Position numbers and translations under genes: made by a program. This document shows, piece by piece, positions 12,093 through 21,198 of a DNA stretch of 64,000 bases (its first letter is position 1; each line of letters begins with the position of its first letter). The notes under the pieces were generated by a model. That model made no database searches, had not been told where the DNA came from, and saw nothing but the letters and a program-made list of their open reading frames with translations. The stretch lies in NCBI RefSeq assembly GCF_947491715.1, contig NZ_CANLKR010000022.1, forward strand, positions 1 to 64,000, in the 5' to 3' direction. The DNA comes from an uncultured Shewanella sp. (GTDB lineage Bacteria; Pseudomonadota; Gammaproteobacteria; Enterobacterales; Shewanellaceae).

Positions 12093-12854
12093 TTAAGTCT
12101 CTTTTTGCTCGTTCTGAACCTCATCATCTTCATCATCTGATTTAGGCGTATAAAAACGGGCACCTAATAGGCCTAACTCAAATAAAAGCAGCATTGGGAC
12201 GGCGAGCATAGTTTGCGAAATTATGTCGGGTGGGGTTAATAGCATTCCCACAACAAATGCGCCGACAATAATGTAGGGGCGCTTACTTTTTAGCGAGTCA
12301 GGCGTGGTGATCCCAGCCCAGCAAAGGAGTATCACTGCAATGGGGATTTCAAAGGCTAAACCAAAGGCAAAAAATAGTTTTAAAATAAAGCTTAAATAAC
12401 TACTAATATCCGTGGCAATTTGCACGCCTTCAGGCGCAACACTGGTAAAAAAGGCAAAAATAACAGGGAATACAACATAGTAAGCAAAGGCAATACCGAG
12501 ATAAAATAATAAAGTACTGCTAAGCAGCAAGGGCACAACTAAGCGTTTTTCATGTTTGTAGAGGCCCGGGGCAACAAAAGCCCAAATTTGATAAAGTACG
12601 TAAGGGACGGCAATAAAAAAAGACAGCACTAAGGTGAGTTTAAAGGGGGTGAAAAAAGGTGCGGTGACATCAGTTGCAATCATGCTGCTGGATGCAGGCA
12701 TTGCCTGCATTAATGGAATAGCAATATAGTGATATATATCATTAGACCAGTAAGCGAGGCAGATAAACACCACTAGAATACTGCCAATGGCATGGAGTAA
12801 GCGTTGGCGTAATTCAAGTAAGTGTGAAATAAGAGGTTGTTGTTGATGTGACAT
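12093..12854 (-). CDS. tatC: Sec-independent protein translocase subunit TatC
   Basis: Core polytopic receptor of the twin-arginine translocase, which recognises the RR signal peptide together with TatB. It has 253 residues and six hydrophobic segments. Family motifs include [11 protein letters not shown] near residue 9, the conserved periplasmic-loop and TM2 stretch [10 protein letters not shown], and LYKHEKR. The acidic and polar tail ([16 protein letters not shown]) is extra. The gap to tatB is three bases, so tatABC form one operon. Confidence 0.97.
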   Translation of the reverse strand: MSHQQQPLISHLLELRQRLLHAIGSILVVFICLAYWSNDIYHYIAIPLMQAMPASSSMIATDVTAPFFTPFKLTLVLSFFIAVPYVLYQIWAFVAPGLYKHEKRLVVPLLLSSTLLFYLGIAFAYYVVFPVIFAFFTSVAPEGVQIATDISSYLSFILKLFFAFGLAFEIPIAVILLCWAGITTPDSLKSKRPYIIVGAFVVGMLLTPPDIISQTMLAVPMLLLFELGLLGARFYTPKSDDEDDEVQNEQKET

Positions 12855-12857
12855 GCA

Positions 12858-13298
12858 TTATCCGTCAGATTTGTCTAACTGGTTATTTTTTTTAATATCT
12901 TTATCTGTATTGTTATCTTTATCTTTATCTTTATCTTTATCTTTATCTTTATCTTTATCTTCAAGTCCTGAGTCAGTTTCTATGGGAGTATGATCGCCAT
13001 CGACCTGATAGGGGCGATTAACCGAATCAGCCGCTTCTTTAAGTTTGTCAACAGACTCTTGTAGTTCTGGCGCGAGCTCTTTTAAACCTTGTTGCTCTGC
13101 TTTTTTCAGATCGGCATGCAATTGCTCAATTTTCAGTTCTTGTTCTAGTTCATCTTTGACAGCATTGGCCATTTTTTTCAGTGTGCGGATCCAATTTGAA
13201 ATGGTGCGCACTGCCACAGGTAATCTTTCTGGGCCGAGTACCACTAGACCCAAAACGCCAATCAATAGCAACTCCATAAAGCCGATACTATCGAACAT
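12858..13298 (-). CDS. tatB: Sec-independent protein translocase subunit TatB
   Basis: Single-span Tat subunit that forms the substrate receptor with TatC. It has 146 residues: N-terminal membrane helix ([19 protein letters not shown]), the hinge GPERLP, then an amphipathic helix. The C-terminal tail carries an (Asp-Lys)8 run encoded by a hexanucleotide repeat. That tail is dispensable in known TatB proteins, so repeat-length changes, which stay in frame, may be tolerated. It lies between tatA and tatC. Confidence 0.96.
   Translation of the reverse strand: MFDSIGFMELLLIGVLGLVVLGPERLPVAVRTISNWIRTLKKMANAVKDELEQELKIEQLHADLKKAEQQGLKELAPELQESVDKLKEAADSVNRPYQVDGDHTPIETDSGLEDKDKDKDKDKDKDKDNNTDKDIKKNNQLDKSDG
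12913..12960. repeat. Hexanucleotide tandem repeat, eight copies, in tatB
   Basis: TTATCT repeated eight times without interruption on the plus strand, read as AGATAA on the coding strand and translated as Asp-Lys pairs. Gain or loss of units adds or removes two residues without a frameshift. It has the form of a slippage-prone microsatellite. Confidence 0.95.
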
Positions 13299-13310
13299 AA
13301 GTTATGATAC

Positions 13311-13544
13311 CTATTGTTTATCTTTTGATTCAGCTTTTTCAGCTGTGGTATCAGCTTTATTGACTGTGTCGTCTGTGGTGTTTTCTTTGATGGCTTTTTT
13401 TTCTTCTTCACTAGACATGGCATTTTTAAAGCCTTTTACAGCGCCGCCGAGATCGCCACCTAAAGAACGTAATTTTTTTGTACCAAATAATAGAACCACA
13501 ATTAATGCAATGATCAGCAATTGCCAAATACTAATGTTACCCAT
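13311..13544 (-). CDS. tatA: Sec-independent protein translocase subunit TatA
   Basis: Pore-forming Tat subunit. The start is placed at the ATG ending at 13544 because [20 protein letters not shown] is the normal TatA N-terminus and GAGG lies about 10 bases upstream; longer reading to 13634 would add 30 unlikely residues. The product has 77 residues: membrane helix, [14 protein letters not shown] hinge and amphipathic helix, then a Lys/Glu/Ala-rich tail. First gene of tatABC, 12 bases before tatB. Confidence 0.96.
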   Translation of the reverse strand: MGNISIWQLLIIALIVVLLFGTKKLRSLGGDLGGAVKGFKNAMSSEEEKKAIKENTTDDTVNKADTTAEKAESKDKQ

Positions 13545-13822
13545 GAAAGGATGCCTCAAAATATAGATATACAGAACATTATACCTGAATACCGCAAGAT
13601 TGCAGCTGCCGTCATGAGAGGATTTAACAATCATTTACCATTTTGTGAGCAAGGAGGGGAAATGCATTTGAGATGACACACTCAATAAGAGGTATGGGAG
13701 TCAATAAAAAAGAGTTAATTTAATCTATTAGGTACAAAACTCTTAGCTCCATGTTGAAGAATGCACTAACAATGTTTCATTATTTGTTCATTGTTAGTGT
13801 ATGTTATTTTGTTGTAAAAAAG

Positions 13823-15472
13823 CTAAAACTTACCGCTTCTAGGTCGACTGAGCCAACCGACAAGCCAAGTGATAACACCGCCTGCAATACAAGTATGAGT
13901 GATCCAGGGAGTGATTCCATTTGTAAACAACATCACACCACTTAAGACTAAAACCGCAGCAGTGATTAATAAAAAGTGGCTTTTATGGGTTTTTCTTTGT
14001 TGTTGTAAATAGCGTTCAAGTAGCTGGTTTTGTGAATTAACAAAATTACGCCCAACTTTTAAATTATCATAAATCAGTTCGGGCAACTCAGGTAACTTAT
14101 CGGCCCAATAGGGCAGTTTTTCTTTGGTTTTTTGGTATAACGCCTTGGGACCGACTTGCTCTGCTACCCAATCTTCTAAAAATGGCTTTGCCGTTTGCCA
14201 AAGATCCAGTTGCGGGTAAAGTTGGCGACCTAAGCCTTCGATATAGAGTAAGGTTTTTTCAAGTAATACCAGCTGAGGTTGCACCACCATGTCAAAGCGT
14301 CTTGCAATCCTAAAGAGCTCAAGTAGGACATGCCCGAAAGAAATTTCATTCAGTGGTTTATGAAACATGGGCTCACACACGACTTTCACGGCTTGTTCAA
14401 AGGCGCTGATATCGGTATCCGGTGATACCCAACCTGATTCAATATACAGTTGAGCAATGCGACGATAATCCCGATTAAAGAAAGCGAGAAAGTTTTCGGC
14501 GAGATAGCGTTTATCTTCGTTAGTCAGTGTCCCCATAATACCAAAGTCGAGGCCGATATATTTAGGATCGTTAGGGGTTTCACGGCTGACAAAGATGTTG
14601 CCTGGGTGCATATCCGCATGAAAAAAGTTGTCTCTAAACACTTGGGTAAAAAACACCTGGACACCCCGTTCAGCGAGCAGTTTAAAGTTGGTTCCTTGTG
14701 CTTTTAATCCTGTGATATCGGAAACCGAAACAGCATCGATCCGCTCCATGACAATTAAACGCGTAAAGCAAAGTTCTTCATACATATAAGGTATGTATAA
14801 GATACTGGAATTAAGGAAGTTATTTCTGAGTTTTATGGCATTTAAGGCTTCTAATTTAAGGTTGAGTTCACCTTCGATGGTGGTGCGATAATCTTCAATG
14901 ACCTCAACGGGGCGAAGGCGATTGTTGGGCCCAAGCAGGGTGTCGAGTAAGCTGGCCACTCGCTTCATCAAATGTAAGTCAGCACTGACTTTATCTTCGA
15001 CATCGGGACGCAATACTTTCAGAACGACCGCTTTGCCATTGGATTTGAGTGTGGCGGTATGGACTTGTGAAATCGATGCAGATGCCAATGGGGTATCATC
15101 AAAGTCATCAAATAAGCTGTCAATGGGCGCATTGAGCTCGGCTTCAATAGCAGCGCGGGCTAAAGCCGTTGAAAAAGGAGGGACCCGGTCTTGTAGCATG
15201 GACAATTCATTAGCCCATTCATCGGTTAACAAGTCTCGCCGAGTGGATAACATTTGCCCAAATTTAATATAAACAGGCCCAAGCTCTTGCATCGCAAGTT
15301 TTAAGCGCTCGCCGCCCGCAGTGGTTTTATGTTGATTGGTGAGCCAAAACAAACAGCGTCTGAGTAAGCGAAAATACCAAGGCGTTAATTTGGCAGGCAA
15401 CAGCTCGTCGAGTCCAAAATGAAGTGTGGTTTTTATGACTTGATAAGCGCGGCGAAAACTACTGGTACTCAT
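13823..15472 (-). CDS. ubiB: Ubiquinone biosynthesis protein UbiB
   Basis: Atypical ADRF/UbiB-family kinase-like ATPase required for coenzyme Q synthesis. It has 549 residues. Visible are the family KxGQ motif ([18 protein letters not shown] near residue 67), the Ala-rich nucleotide loop [11 protein letters not shown], the catalytic [15 protein letters not shown], and two C-terminal membrane helices (about 498-540). It overlaps ubiJ by four bases, forming the conserved ubiE-ubiJ-ubiB operon. Confidence 0.97.
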   Translation of the reverse strand: MSTSSFRRAYQVIKTTLHFGLDELLPAKLTPWYFRLLRRCLFWLTNQHKTTAGGERLKLAMQELGPVYIKFGQMLSTRRDLLTDEWANELSMLQDRVPPFSTALARAAIEAELNAPIDSLFDDFDDTPLASASISQVHTATLKSNGKAVVLKVLRPDVEDKVSADLHLMKRVASLLDTLLGPNNRLRPVEVIEDYRTTIEGELNLKLEALNAIKLRNNFLNSSILYIPYMYEELCFTRLIVMERIDAVSVSDITGLKAQGTNFKLLAERGVQVFFTQVFRDNFFHADMHPGNIFVSRETPNDPKYIGLDFGIMGTLTNEDKRYLAENFLAFFNRDYRRIAQLYIESGWVSPDTDISAFEQAVKVVCEPMFHKPLNEISFGHVLLELFRIARRFDMVVQPQLVLLEKTLLYIEGLGRQLYPQLDLWQTAKPFLEDWVAEQVGPKALYQKTKEKLPYWADKLPELPELIYDNLKVGRNFVNSQNQLLERYLQQQRKTHKSHFLLITAAVLVLSGVMLFTNGITPWITHTCIAGGVITWLVGWLSRPRSGKF

Positions 15473-16092
15473 CTTATTTGGGCTACCTTGTGACTGAGGT
15501 GTGTGATCCTTTGATTGAGTTGGTCGAGCTCTTTGGTTAAGTTCTCTATATGGTCGCTAAATTGTATGTATTCTAATTTATGGGGGGCAATTCGGTATTC
15601 TTCGGTGGCCAATTGACTGATATGGGACTGTGTTTTTTGCAATAAATTCGATAGCGTTTGGTGAGTTTGTTTCACTTTGCGTGTTAAGAGATGAGTCGGT
15701 GCATCGCCTATGTAGCGTGATAAGGGTTCGGCAAAATCAAACTTTGAGGTTTGAATGAAGCGGCTAAAGTGTTGCAAAACACTTAAGTCACCTTCAATAC
15801 TCAATCTATCTTGTTTAATCAGTTCGGTTAAATTAGCGCCTTCTTTCAGTTGATACAAGGTGGTGAGATCCACACTAATGCGTGTGGCAACATCGCCTTC
15901 ATAATAGGTCAATACCAGAATTTCATCGGCAAAAATAAAGTAGAGTGTCCAAGGTAATTGGGTCAATTTAATACCAATGACTTGGTGGTGTAACTCACGA
16001 TATTTAGCATAATCTTCAGGAGATTGCGCGATTAATTGTTTGAAGCTTGTTTCTATTGCGCTGCAAAGCAGTAAGCTGAGTTCACGTTTCAT
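15469..16092 (-). CDS. ubiJ: Ubiquinone biosynthesis accessory factor UbiJ
   Basis: Lipid-binding SCP2-domain protein that supports the Ubi metabolon in aerobic ubiquinone synthesis. The ATG at 16092 gives 207 residues; a GTG four codons upstream (16104) is possible. The N-terminal half is SCP2-like ([20 protein letters not shown], then [11 protein letters not shown]), and the C-terminal half is helical with a coiled coil ([19 protein letters not shown]). Divergent at sequence level; the call rests on its place between ubiE and ubiB plus the domain layout. Confidence 0.9.
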   Translation of the reverse strand: MKRELSLLLCSAIETSFKQLIAQSPEDYAKYRELHHQVIGIKLTQLPWTLYFIFADEILVLTYYEGDVATRISVDLTTLYQLKEGANLTELIKQDRLSIEGDLSVLQHFSRFIQTSKFDFAEPLSRYIGDAPTHLLTRKVKQTHQTLSNLLQKTQSHISQLATEEYRIAPHKLEYIQFSDHIENLTKELDQLNQRITHLSHKVAQIR

Positions 16093-16115
16093 AAATTGAC
16101 CCACAGTGCCAGTGA

Positions 16116-16871
16116 TTAAAACTTATAGCCTTTATGTAATGCCACGATACCGTCAGTCATATTGGTATAGGTCACTTGCTCAAAGCCTGCATCTGTCATC
16201 ATTTGTTTCAATGTTTCTTGATCGGGATGCATACGAATAGATTCTGCCAAATATTCATAGCTATCAGCGTCTTGAGTTATCACCTTACCCATTTTGGGTA
16301 AAATTTTAAAACTATAAAGATCATAGATTTTACGCATGACTTCATGCTGAGGCTTAGAAAACTCAAGGATCAATAGCTTACCGCCCGGTTTTAACACCCT
16401 AAGCATAGAAGCAATGGCGGCCTCTTTATTGGTGACATTTCGCAGTCCAAATGCAATGGTGATAATATCAAAATGATTATCGGGAAAGGGCAAGGCTTCG
16501 GCATTGGCTTGAACGTAATTGACGTTATTCACAATCCCTTTATCTCTGAGCTTGTCGCGGCCCACCTTTAGCATTGAATCATTAATATCGGCGAGAATGA
16601 CTTGTCCTGTCGGGCCGACAATACGAGAGAATTTGGCGGTTAAATCACCCGTTCCGCCCGCTAAATCAAGGACGCGCATTCCGCTTCTTGGGGCAGCACT
16701 TTCAATGGTAAAGCGTTTCCACATACGGTGAATACCAAAAGACATGACATCATTCATAATGTCATATTTGGCGGCAACAGAGTGAAACACACCAGCAACC
16801 ATATCTTCTTTCTTATCAATGTCGATGGTTTTATAACCAAAGTGGGTACTGTTAGGGTTATCTTCTGGCAT
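16116..16871 (-). CDS. ubiE: Demethylmenaquinone / 2-methoxy-6-polyprenyl-1,4-benzoquinol methyltransferase
   Basis: C-methyltransferase shared by menaquinone and ubiquinone synthesis. The start is the ATG at 16871 because AGGAAAA precedes it; a TTG at 16895 would add eight residues. The protein has 251 residues, matching the E. coli enzyme. Motifs: [20 protein letters not shown] motif [18 protein letters not shown] and the C-terminal [11 protein letters not shown]. First gene of the ubiE-ubiJ-ubiB group, 23 bases before ubiJ. Confidence 0.96.
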   Translation of the reverse strand: MPEDNPNSTHFGYKTIDIDKKEDMVAGVFHSVAAKYDIMNDVMSFGIHRMWKRFTIESAAPRSGMRVLDLAGGTGDLTAKFSRIVGPTGQVILADINDSMLKVGRDKLRDKGIVNNVNYVQANAEALPFPDNHFDIITIAFGLRNVTNKEAAIASMLRVLKPGGKLLILEFSKPQHEVMRKIYDLYSFKILPKMGKVITQDADSYEYLAESIRMHPDQETLKQMMTDAGFEQVTYTNMTDGIVALHKGYKF

Positions 16872-17311
16872 GTTTGTTTTCCTATAAACGGGCAATGTAA
16901 GACATGTGCGTATGGGCTAAATGAATGCTAAAGTACTGAGCATCGAGTACCAAAAAATGAATAATATTTGCCGTGCAAAGCCTTTCAAATTTAACTGCGC
17001 ATTACACCATAATATTAGTCAATATTGAATAGGTAAGTGATGCCAGTGTCTGAATTTGTGCCTTAGCGCTCAACTTAATGTGTGTCATAAAAAATCAGTA
17101 CATTATTGCATCTCACGTCATCGCCCGCTTTTGTGATGTTTTCTCTGGTTATTATTTTAAAAAGCAGTGAAAAAGTGTTGCTATTTACATCAAAATTAGG
17201 TTAGTTAATAATAGTGACAGTGAATTTGGGTGGGCTGTGAGTGAGCTTTGAGGTATAGTACGCGGCTGAATATGTGCAACGTAGTTCGTTTATTTTAAAG
17301 GTTAGCTTAGT
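16872..17311. promoter_or_regulatory. Divergent region between ubiE and the MaoC-like gene
   Basis: About 440 AT-rich bases with no convincing coding sequence. It must contain both divergent promoters. No repeat, strong palindrome or recognisable operator was found. Confidence 0.35.
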
Positions 17312-18181
17312 TTGAATAAAGAATATCGTGTTGATTTAAAAGGCGTCCCTTCATTACTTTCCTTGTATCGCAAGATTTTTTTCGTGCGTAAACCTGGGTG
17401 GGATGAGCAACCTCTGCCTTATATATCGGTGGCGACAGAGCAGGTTAAATTAGCAAAAAACAAAGTCGCACGTTACGCTAAAGTGTGTGGTTTTGAGTTT
17501 GATGGTAAAACGCTGCCCTTGACTTATTTATATGTGGTGTCTTTTCGTTTGCACGCCAGTATTTTTACCCATGAAGGCATTACCTTTCCTTTATTAGGCA
17601 TTATTCACTTAAAAAATAGTATTACGCAATATCGTGCATTAGGCATTGATGAGCGTTATGACATTGAATGTGCAGTGATCAACAGTAAAGTGACCGATGC
17701 GGGCTTAGAGTTTGACTTTTTGTCTAAAGCTAAAGTGAATGGCGAGCTGGTCTGGGAGTCTTTGTCGACCTATTTGTACCGAATCGAAGGACCCAAACGC
17801 AGAGTTAGACCGCCAAAAGCCAATGATATGAATTGGGCTCAGCCTGTTAATTGGAGCTTGCCAGAAGACATCGGTCGTCGTTACGCAAAAGCCTCAGGCG
17901 ATTATAATCTTATCCATTTGCATCCGTTTTTCTCAAAACGCTTTGGATTTGATCGTGGCTTGGTGCATGGCATGTGGTCTAAAGGGCGCTGTATCGCGCA
18001 AATGATGCCAGAAATTGGCGACAGAGCCTGTAAGGTAGAAGTGGAGTTTAAGCTCCCCTTGTTTATGCCCTCAGAAGTCAGTTTCGATGTGGAAAAAACC
18101 GATGATAACTTAGTCTTTGAGCTTAGAGATCATAAAGGCCGCCGTCCGCATTTATCCGGTGAAATTCATTTTATTGAATAA
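17312..18181 (+). CDS. MaoC-family acyl dehydratase / enoyl hydratase-like protein
   Basis: A 289-residue hot-dog-fold protein. The C-terminal half has the MaoC hydratase signature SGDYNLIHLHPFFSKRFG (about residues 197-214) followed by GLVHGMWSKGRC, with the Asp and His of the catalytic dyad in place. The N-terminal half is probably a degenerate first hot-dog domain. Such proteins hydrate or dehydrate acyl-CoA or acyl-ACP. The start is TTG at 17312, with AAAGG about 11 bases upstream. The gene stands alone; a MITE-like element follows it. The exact substrate is unknown. Confidence 0.82.
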   Translation: MNKEYRVDLKGVPSLLSLYRKIFFVRKPGWDEQPLPYISVATEQVKLAKNKVARYAKVCGFEFDGKTLPLTYLYVVSFRLHASIFTHEGITFPLLGIIHLKNSITQYRALGIDERYDIECAVINSKVTDAGLEFDFLSKAKVNGELVWESLSTYLYRIEGPKRRVRPPKANDMNWAQPVNWSLPEDIGRRYAKASGDYNLIHLHPFFSKRFGFDRGLVHGMWSKGRCIAQMMPEIGDRACKVEVEFKLPLFMPSEVSFDVEKTDDNLVFELRDHKGRRPHLSGEIHFIE

Positions 18182-18206
18182 GTCCGCGATGCATTAGTTA
18201 TTCTGA

Positions 18207-18473
18207 TATACCCGTGATACTTGAAGATGCATGTTTTCAGAGCCTGTAAAAGTGCCTAATTCAAGGCGTATTATTGCAAGAATGCTTATTGCCTTTTAAG
18301 GTGATACAACGCAGAAGTAGGTGATTTTACAGACTCCCAAAGGGCTGGTTTAAAAGCCTTTTATACTACGTTATTGAACATCGGCTTAGAATGACTAGGC
18401 ACGCTGTTCAAAGCCTTGCCTAAAATGCTTTTAATTCCAGCTGAATCCTGCATCTTCAAGTATCACGGGTATA
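18207..18473. mobile_element. MITE-like element with perfect 25 bp terminal inverted repeats
   Basis: A 267 bp non-coding block whose first 25 bases (18207-18231, beginning TATACCCGTGATACTTG) are the exact inverse complement of its last 25 (18449-18473). It begins and ends with TA, as expected if TA is the duplicated target of a Tc1/mariner (IS630)-type transposase. No transposase is encoded. The internal 18-mer GGCTTAGAATGACTAGGC (18383-18400) also occurs in the element at 41360-41657. Confidence 0.8.
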
Positions 18474-18482
18474 AGTCAATAG

Positions 18483-18512
18483 AAAGGAGCCATTAAGGCT
18501 CCTTTTTCGTTT
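18483..18512. terminator. Bidirectional terminator
   Basis: Perfect 9 bp stem AAAGGAGCC / GGCTCCTTT followed on the plus strand by TTCGTTTTTTATT. It can end the MaoC-like transcript on the plus strand and the mechanosensitive-channel transcript on the minus strand. Confidence 0.8.
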
Positions 18513-18513
18513 T

Positions 18514-20256
18514 TTATTCTGCTTGTTGTCCAGTGAGTGGTTGCTCGTTATACAAATGTACATCTCTTTGTGGATAAGGAATACTGATCCCTGCTCTATC
18601 AAAGCTCAGCTTTACTTCACGGGTAATATCCCAGTACACATCCCAATAATCCGTTGTATTTGCCCAAGGCCTGACAATAAAGTTGATGGAAGATTCTCCG
18701 AGTGTATGCAGTTTAATGGTGGGCTCGGGCTCCGCTAATACTTTGGGGTGCACGTCAATGATTTGTTTGAGTAACGCTTCGGCTTGAGTGATATTATCCT
18801 TATAACCAATACCAAAGGTCATATCCACTCTTCTGTGTGACTCCACACTAATATTATGGATAATATCGCCCCAAATTTTATTGTTGGGAATAATCAGTCG
18901 CTGATTATCAAAGGTGTTAATCGTGGTCGACACTAAGCTCATATGGCTGACTTTGCCAGAGACACCGGCAGTTCGCACCACATCACCGAGATCGAAAGGC
19001 CGATAAATTAAAATCATCATGCCAGAGGCAAAATTCGATAAGGTATCTTGCAGTGCAAAGCCGATAATGATCCCCGCAATACCAAAACCGGCCAGTAACG
19101 GCCCCATCTGGATCCCAAGCTGGGATAAAGCAAACAATAAACCAAAGAGAAAAATCAGCTTACCCGATAAACCAATAAAGAATTCCTGCAATAATTGGCT
19201 GAAGTTTAAGCTCGAAGTGCTCACGGCTTTTTTAACCAAACGGCTGAGCATTTTTCCTAAAAAGTAGGCAAGTAATAAGATTAAAATGAACACCACCACT
19301 TTAAAGGTGATACTGGGACCGTGTTCAACCAATTGGTTTTTGCCGGATATTATCCACTCTTCAAGCAAATTACTGGCCACATCTAAATTCAATATATCTT
19401 GGGTGATGTTCCCTGATATTTCAAATAAGGTCTGCTTAAGCTCGGTGGTATCTTGTTTCAGATCGTCCAGCAGCACAATCAAATCGGCCAGGCTGGTTGA
19501 ATATTGGTTTAAGGCCTTATTTAACATTAACAGCTTGGCGGTATCGGGCGCATCATTGCCAGTGACGCCGTTTTTGTTCAATGTGTCATTATTCAGTGCT
19601 ATGGCCAATTTGTCTTGCGTATAACGAATAACACTATTGAGCTCATCTGCGCGAAGGGTGAGTTGAGCAATTAAATCTTGCTGCTGTTGTTGTACATCCA
19701 TGTTTAAGGCGTCTGCCCAGCTAAGCGCTTCCCACTTAAAGCGGTATAACCTGTCCCTTTGTTTATCGATTTGGGCAAGTTCAGCCATAAGGGCATCATC
19801 CTGACCGCCGCCTAATGTCTGTTTTATACGCTCTATTTCTTTATTAAAATAAGCATCAATGCGATTAATAAAGCTCACATGTTCTTTGACATAAGGCACT
19901 AAGCGGCTTTTATCAACATTATCTGTGTCCATCAGCTGTTGAATTTGTTCGTGCATTAGCATGGAGTATTGCTTAATGCGGTATTGAATAATGGCTTTCA
20001 TTTCCCCTTTGGCATGGGCTAGCCGACGAATATCCTTATCAATTACGCTTTGAATGTTATCTAGGCTAGCAATCACTTGTTGCTTGTCTATTTTAGGGGG
20101 GGCTTTGTCGGCGCTATTTGCAGACACAGGATGCACGACAACAAAAAGGGCCAGAATAAAAGCGTACAGGAACCATCGATTTTTTGAACGAGCCGCTTTG
20201 CAATTAACGTAAAGACGGGATTGAATACTGCTTGACGGTAGCGGCTGTCCTTGCAT
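18514..20256 (-). CDS. MscS-family mechanosensitive ion channel
   Basis: Inner-membrane channel that opens on membrane tension and relieves hypo-osmotic shock. The ATG at 20256 gives 580 residues; reading from 20343 adds 29 residues with no signal character. A signal peptide precedes HPVSANSADK. A long periplasmic coiled-coil region (about 50-300) follows, then about four membrane helices. The MscS core is clear: GPLLAGFGIAGIIIGFALQD (pore helix TM3), LSNFASGMMILIYRPFDLGD, then the beta domain with LIIPNNKIWGDIIHN. The large periplasmic part makes it MscK/YbdG-like rather than a minimal MscS. Confidence 0.9.
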   Translation of the reverse strand: MQGQPLPSSSIQSRLYVNCKAARSKNRWFLYAFILALFVVVHPVSANSADKAPPKIDKQQVIASLDNIQSVIDKDIRRLAHAKGEMKAIIQYRIKQYSMLMHEQIQQLMDTDNVDKSRLVPYVKEHVSFINRIDAYFNKEIERIKQTLGGGQDDALMAELAQIDKQRDRLYRFKWEALSWADALNMDVQQQQQDLIAQLTLRADELNSVIRYTQDKLAIALNNDTLNKNGVTGNDAPDTAKLLMLNKALNQYSTSLADLIVLLDDLKQDTTELKQTLFEISGNITQDILNLDVASNLLEEWIISGKNQLVEHGPSITFKVVVFILILLLAYFLGKMLSRLVKKAVSTSSLNFSQLLQEFFIGLSGKLIFLFGLLFALSQLGIQMGPLLAGFGIAGIIIGFALQDTLSNFASGMMILIYRPFDLGDVVRTAGVSGKVSHMSLVSTTINTFDNQRLIIPNNKIWGDIIHNISVESHRRVDMTFGIGYKDNITQAEALLKQIIDVHPKVLAEPEPTIKLHTLGESSINFIVRPWANTTDYWDVYWDITREVKLSFDRAGISIPYPQRDVHLYNEQPLTGQQAE

Positions 20257-20499
20257 TGTGATTATCCGATATTTTATCGATAAATTAAGCTTAGAAGTAA
20301 ACAATAGGGGATCAAGCACAGTAAGATAATTATTTATCATCAACTTCTAGCGTAATTCTTGCTATACTCCCTTGTCATTTTGATGTCTTAGATTTTTATG
20401 CCTGCATTTGATATTAGAGCTTGGCGTCAAAATGTGATGTAAAACTGCATTCAATCCCATTCAATCCTTAAATAAAGAGATAAAGAGAGAATATACGTC

Positions 20500-20835
20500 G
20501 TGTTGTGTACCCATTGCCATAAACATTTTAAAGTCACTAAGGTTGAAAATCATCGAGGTAAGGGCCTTAATGCGCAAATTCAGTGCCCGCTTTGTGAGGC
20601 ATGGTTGGGCCGCAATCCCATATTGACCCGCTTAAAAATGGTGGGATTTTATATTGGCGCCTCGGCGCTGGCGACGCAGTATTGGGCGCCTGACTATAAG
20701 ACCATCGCCATCCCAGTGTTGATCTTATCCATTATCACCTTATTGGTGTCACACCTTATGGATCATTTAAAAGTTATCGAAGCCCCCATTCAGCCCGAAA
20801 TCAATAACGATGAGCATTTAAGAAAGTATCGTTAG
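20500..20835 (+). CDS. Small zinc-ribbon membrane protein of unknown function
   Basis: A 111-residue protein starting with GTG at 20500. It has two CxxC pairs (CTHCHK at residues 3-6 and CPLCEAWLGR near 36-39), suggesting a zinc ribbon or rubredoxin-like knuckle, followed by two hydrophobic segments (about 50-66 and 72-86) and a charged tail. Topology and partner are unknown. It is a single gene between the divergent channel gene and a terminator. Confidence 0.75.
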   Translation: MLCTHCHKHFKVTKVENHRGKGLNAQIQCPLCEAWLGRNPILTRLKMVGFYIGASALATQYWAPDYKTIAIPVLILSIITLLVSHLMDHLKVIEAPIQPEINNDEHLRKYR

Positions 20836-20876
20836 GACTGAGCCTTGAGCTGCAGATAATCTATTTCATTTTTCTT

Positions 20877-20912
20877 AAGCGCTTCATCCTTGAAGTGCTT
20901 TCTTTACTTTTG
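20877..20912 (+). terminator. Terminator after the zinc-ribbon gene
   Basis: 10 bp stem AAGCGCTTCA / TGAAGTGCTT with one G-T pair and a 4-base loop, then TCTTTACTTTT. It lies about 40 bases after the stop codon. Confidence 0.7.
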
Positions 20913-21198
20913 ATGATCAGTATTGCCTATCAGTCAATTGCTTGAGTGATAACGCTTTGCTGATTGTGCATAAGCGCCTTTCTTGTTAACCCATGTTGCA
21001 TCACTTAACTCCCCAAATAGCCAAATTCTAACTAGCAAAAAGTGTTGTCAATCCATTTAAGGGGACATTATTGTATTTTTTAGGTTTTTATTGGAATTAA
21101 ATTGTTACTTTTGTTAATAAATATGTTGATTTGTTTTTGTTAAGTGTGTAAATTGCGCCAGTCAAAAATGTGTCTAAATGGATATTAGAGTGGTTGTT
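20913..21198. promoter_or_regulatory. AT-rich leader of the Rhs-like operon
   Basis: Gene-free, strongly AT-rich stretch with runs of T and GTTA/TTAA words, especially 21060-21150. It must hold the promoter of the operon starting at 21199. AT-rich upstream DNA before a large acquired locus is a typical H-NS-type target; that is inference and no specific operator was identified. Confidence 0.35.

Noticed and set aside
12913..12960. Possible CRISPR-like repeat
   Set aside because: Units are six bases with no spacers; it is a simple microsatellite inside tatB.
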